Below, piece by piece: positions 61,601 through 64,000 of a stretch of DNA of 64,000 bases. Origin of the DNA: Parus major (lineage: Eukaryota > Chordata > Aves > Passeriformes > Paridae). The DNA is taken from the NCBI RefSeq assembly GCF_001522545.3, contig NC_031774.1, forward strand, positions 52,649,300 to 52,713,299, given 5' to 3'. Position 1 is the stretch's first letter. Every line of letters begins with the position of its first letter. A model generated the notes under the pieces. That model was not told the DNA's origin, searched no databases, and worked only from the letters and a program-made list of their open reading frames with translations. A program made the translations under genes and the position numbers.

Positions 61601-64000
61601 ATTTTGTTTGGTTTATTTGGGCCCATGTCCAGACCATCTTGGCCTATATTTTGGCCTAATGAGTAGGTGGCTGAGATGCCACCAAGTGTATTGCTTGTTC
61701 TGCAAGAAGCACATAGGGATTGATGAGTGTTTCTGTTGTGCTCTTTGCCTGGACCTGTCCAGGAGCTCAAGCAAAGCATGTGAAAGGGGCTGCCCAACTG
61801 GATTTTTGTTAGAAGAACTGACTGTGCTTTTTATAGCAGCTGAGGATGACAATTACTTGAATTCATATTCAGAGTCTACAGTTTGATAGTGATGTTTTGT
61901 TTTGGCTAAATTGCCCTATGCTTTCAATTAGATCCTTAACCTTTCCCTTTTAGGAAAAAAAACCCAGAACAACAAACAAAATCAAACCACGTTAGCTGTT
62001 TGATACTGCTTTTGCAAGTTGTCTGTGGTGTTCCAGCTCCAGAAATAACCTTGTTTTAATGTCAGACAAATCTATTCTTACATTCAAACACAGAGAGGTT
62101 GTAATTAAGCTTTGTGTACTGTTACCTGACAAGAGATGCTTTTTAAGTGTGAACCACACACATCATTATTAGTGCAGTTGGCCGGTTGCCCATCAAAGCA
62201 CTGATTATTTTCTACAACAGCTACTCCAGTTCCTCTGCTTTCAGTTTCCTGTTATCTCACATGGACATCAACAGTCCCTTTGCCAAATTTCTTAGTAAAG
62301 TCATCGCCCTTCAGACTCACAGGAAGAGGATTTATCAGCACTACAGCAGTTAATTGCTTTAGGTAGCATATGCCACTGTCCTTTGAACAGTGGAGGTGCA
62401 GGAAGGTCACACACTGTCAAAGTGAACCAGTTTGAAAGCAGTTCTGTCTTGGTGCAGAAGTTAAGGCAGTTACTAACAGATTGAGAATCTTGGATCTGCT
62501 TATCAAAATGTCCCAAAAATGTGCTACTGAGGTATTTTGAGAAATACTACACTTCTAAAAAGTGGCATTTTCTGTTCATTTTTTCTATGCTTTGCTTAGC
62601 TTGGCCTTTTTGGGTGCAGTTACTCATTGAGTGTTAGTGCTTAGTTAGCTGCTTGAACACACAATTCCTGAGTAAATTTGTCCTTTGTATCTCATTCTCT
62701 TTCATGTATGTTTCCCAGAGGAGCCCCTTCAGCCGGATCTGTTGCAGGAGTAATTATTTCATCAGGATTTAATGTATATCTTGATTGCACTTTGAAGACA
62801 TTCTCTTGAGGAGTTTTTATAATTTCAGCAAGGGATCATAGCATGTAAACAAGAAAATAAACATTATCTTTCATATTAATCAACAAGACGATTAAATAAT
62901 AAGCAGGATTGTTAATTGGTACTTGGAGATAGATGCTAATGACTGTCTTGAGTTCCACAATGACAGTACCAACAGGTAGAGACTCTTTTCTGCACAGTAA
63001 AGCTGCATATAATTTAGGAGGCATTACAGTTTTAATGTGCAGCTGCAACCACAGTGAAGTTGTGCAACTGTGTTCCCAGTGTCCTATTTCAGTGTATGTT
63101 TTCATACTGAATGAAGTATTAGCAAGGGGGTTTGAGATTTAGGCAGTTAAACCCATTCTCATTACCACCAAACCCTTGAGGTTCTGTATAACCCCATGCT
63201 TGTGGTATTTTGCTTCGCTGTGGGATGCAGTTCCTGCTGGTTTCAGGATGCAGTAGGAGTCAAAAGCTGCTTCTTTCCTCAGAGGCAAAAGTCCAACTTG
63301 TTCCTCAAAGGACAGTGGCTTTGGGCTCCCTCTGAGTTTGGAACTAGAGCCTCATTTTTTTATCACACGTATCTTTGTCTTTTTCTAAATAGTGTAGTGT
63401 TTATAGAGGGAGAAGGAAGCGTGTAGGGGGTCTGCATCTCTAGAAGTTGAAGTAAAAAGGTTCAGGAGTTTAACACACAGGTTTTGGAATATAGAGAAAA
63501 GGACTGGGAATTTTTGAGTGTTGAGAGTCCTGCTGTTGTACTAACTAGCTGTCCAATTTTGACTCAAGTGTCCAGTTTTGACAATCAAAAACAGCCAGTA
63601 CTTTTTACTGTTGCTCATTTGAAGCCAATAGTGCAGCTGGAAGAAACTGCAGCCTTTCTGCTCTTGGTGTTAATTTTTATTCCTAACCTGCAACAAATAC
63701 AAGCAAAGGAACAGTTTCCCTCTCTGATCAGCTTACTAAGCCCGAGGCTGCCTGCCAATGATGACAAGATCTGTAGCAAGGTTGGGGTTCTAGATTTACC
63801 CTTAATTCATTCTGACAGCAAAACACTGCCTTGGTTCCTCCATAGTCTGTTGCTTATAAAACTTCACAGATGCTAGTGCCAGTTTGATCTCACTGAAAAG
63901 TACTTGGGGATCTTGGGCTGAAAGACATGATGAAAGTATAAAGTAGTCATTGTATAAAGATACTAATTTGTATGAAGTGACAAGCCCTTATATTACAAGC

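Larger units (their letters stand above)
46680..64000 (+). other. KIF26A: KIF26A intron, 3' end beyond the window (at least 17.3 kb)
   Basis: The intron begins gtaggt at 46680 and no following exon was found. None of the plus-strand open frames to 64000 shows the expected AAQKL/basic segment or kinesin motor motifs (P-loop-like region, switch regions). By stretch: 46680-52689 is A+T-rich single-copy-looking DNA, with a possible conserved block at about 51290-51900; 52690-52704 is a poly-A run; 52705-55219 includes a purine-rich, more G+C-rich patch at about 54170-54780; 55220-55570 is pyrimidine-rich; 55571-58439 holds nothing I can name; 58440-58690 is a CR1 fragment; 58691-60873 is unremarkable; 60874-61797 carries a long minus-strand open frame of doubtful meaning; 61798-64000 shows nothing I can support. 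Confidence 0.85.

Noticed and set aside
46680..64000. Search for the kinesin motor-domain exons
   Set aside because: No plus-strand frame shows the basic AAQKL segment or motor motifs, so the motor exons must lie beyond the window.

Overview
The window looks like vertebrate nuclear DNA, most probably from a bird. Coding sequence is sparse, with about 0.7 kb of exon in 64 kb. The exons have canonical GT-AG splice sites. The recognisable interspersed repeats are CR1 non-LTR retrotransposon fragments, and some carry the antisense 'atcatagaat' 3'-end signature typical of avian and other sauropsid CR1. I see no bacterial operon, CRISPR array, rRNA, tRNA or virus-derived gene.

One gene can be supported. 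It is the 5' part of a plus-strand KIF26-family kinesin gene, best matched to KIF26A (kinesin-11 family). Three exon pieces are visible: the 3' end of an upstream coding exon (1-41), a complete 501-nt exon (29563-30063) and a complete 164-nt exon (46516-46679). All three join in a consistent reading frame (phase 0, phase 0, then out in phase 2). Together they encode part of the N-terminal region that precedes the motor domain: a CxxC-helix element, a disordered linker, the conserved block around [14 protein letters not shown], and an Ala/Ser/Gly-rich linker ending SFFI. The start codon, the motor domain and the C-terminal tail lie outside the window.

Layout: 1-41 exon end; 42-29562 a 29.5-kb intron with a CpG-rich head, three minus-strand CR1 fragments, a 19-bp hairpin near 16.15 kb and a perfect 20-bp palindrome near 23.38 kb; 29563-30063 exon; 30064-46515 a 16.5-kb intron holding the largest CR1 copy (plus strand, endonuclease and reverse-transcriptase remnants) and older minus-strand CR1-like pieces; 46516-46679 exon; 46680-64000 an intron that runs off the window, with a pyrimidine-rich tract, a small CR1 fragment and a 307-codon minus-strand open frame of doubtful meaning.

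I do not see a new multi-gene system here. The observations most worth following are the hairpin, the TAATTA-centred palindrome, the mixed KIF26A/KIF26B signature of the exons, and the long antisense open frame.
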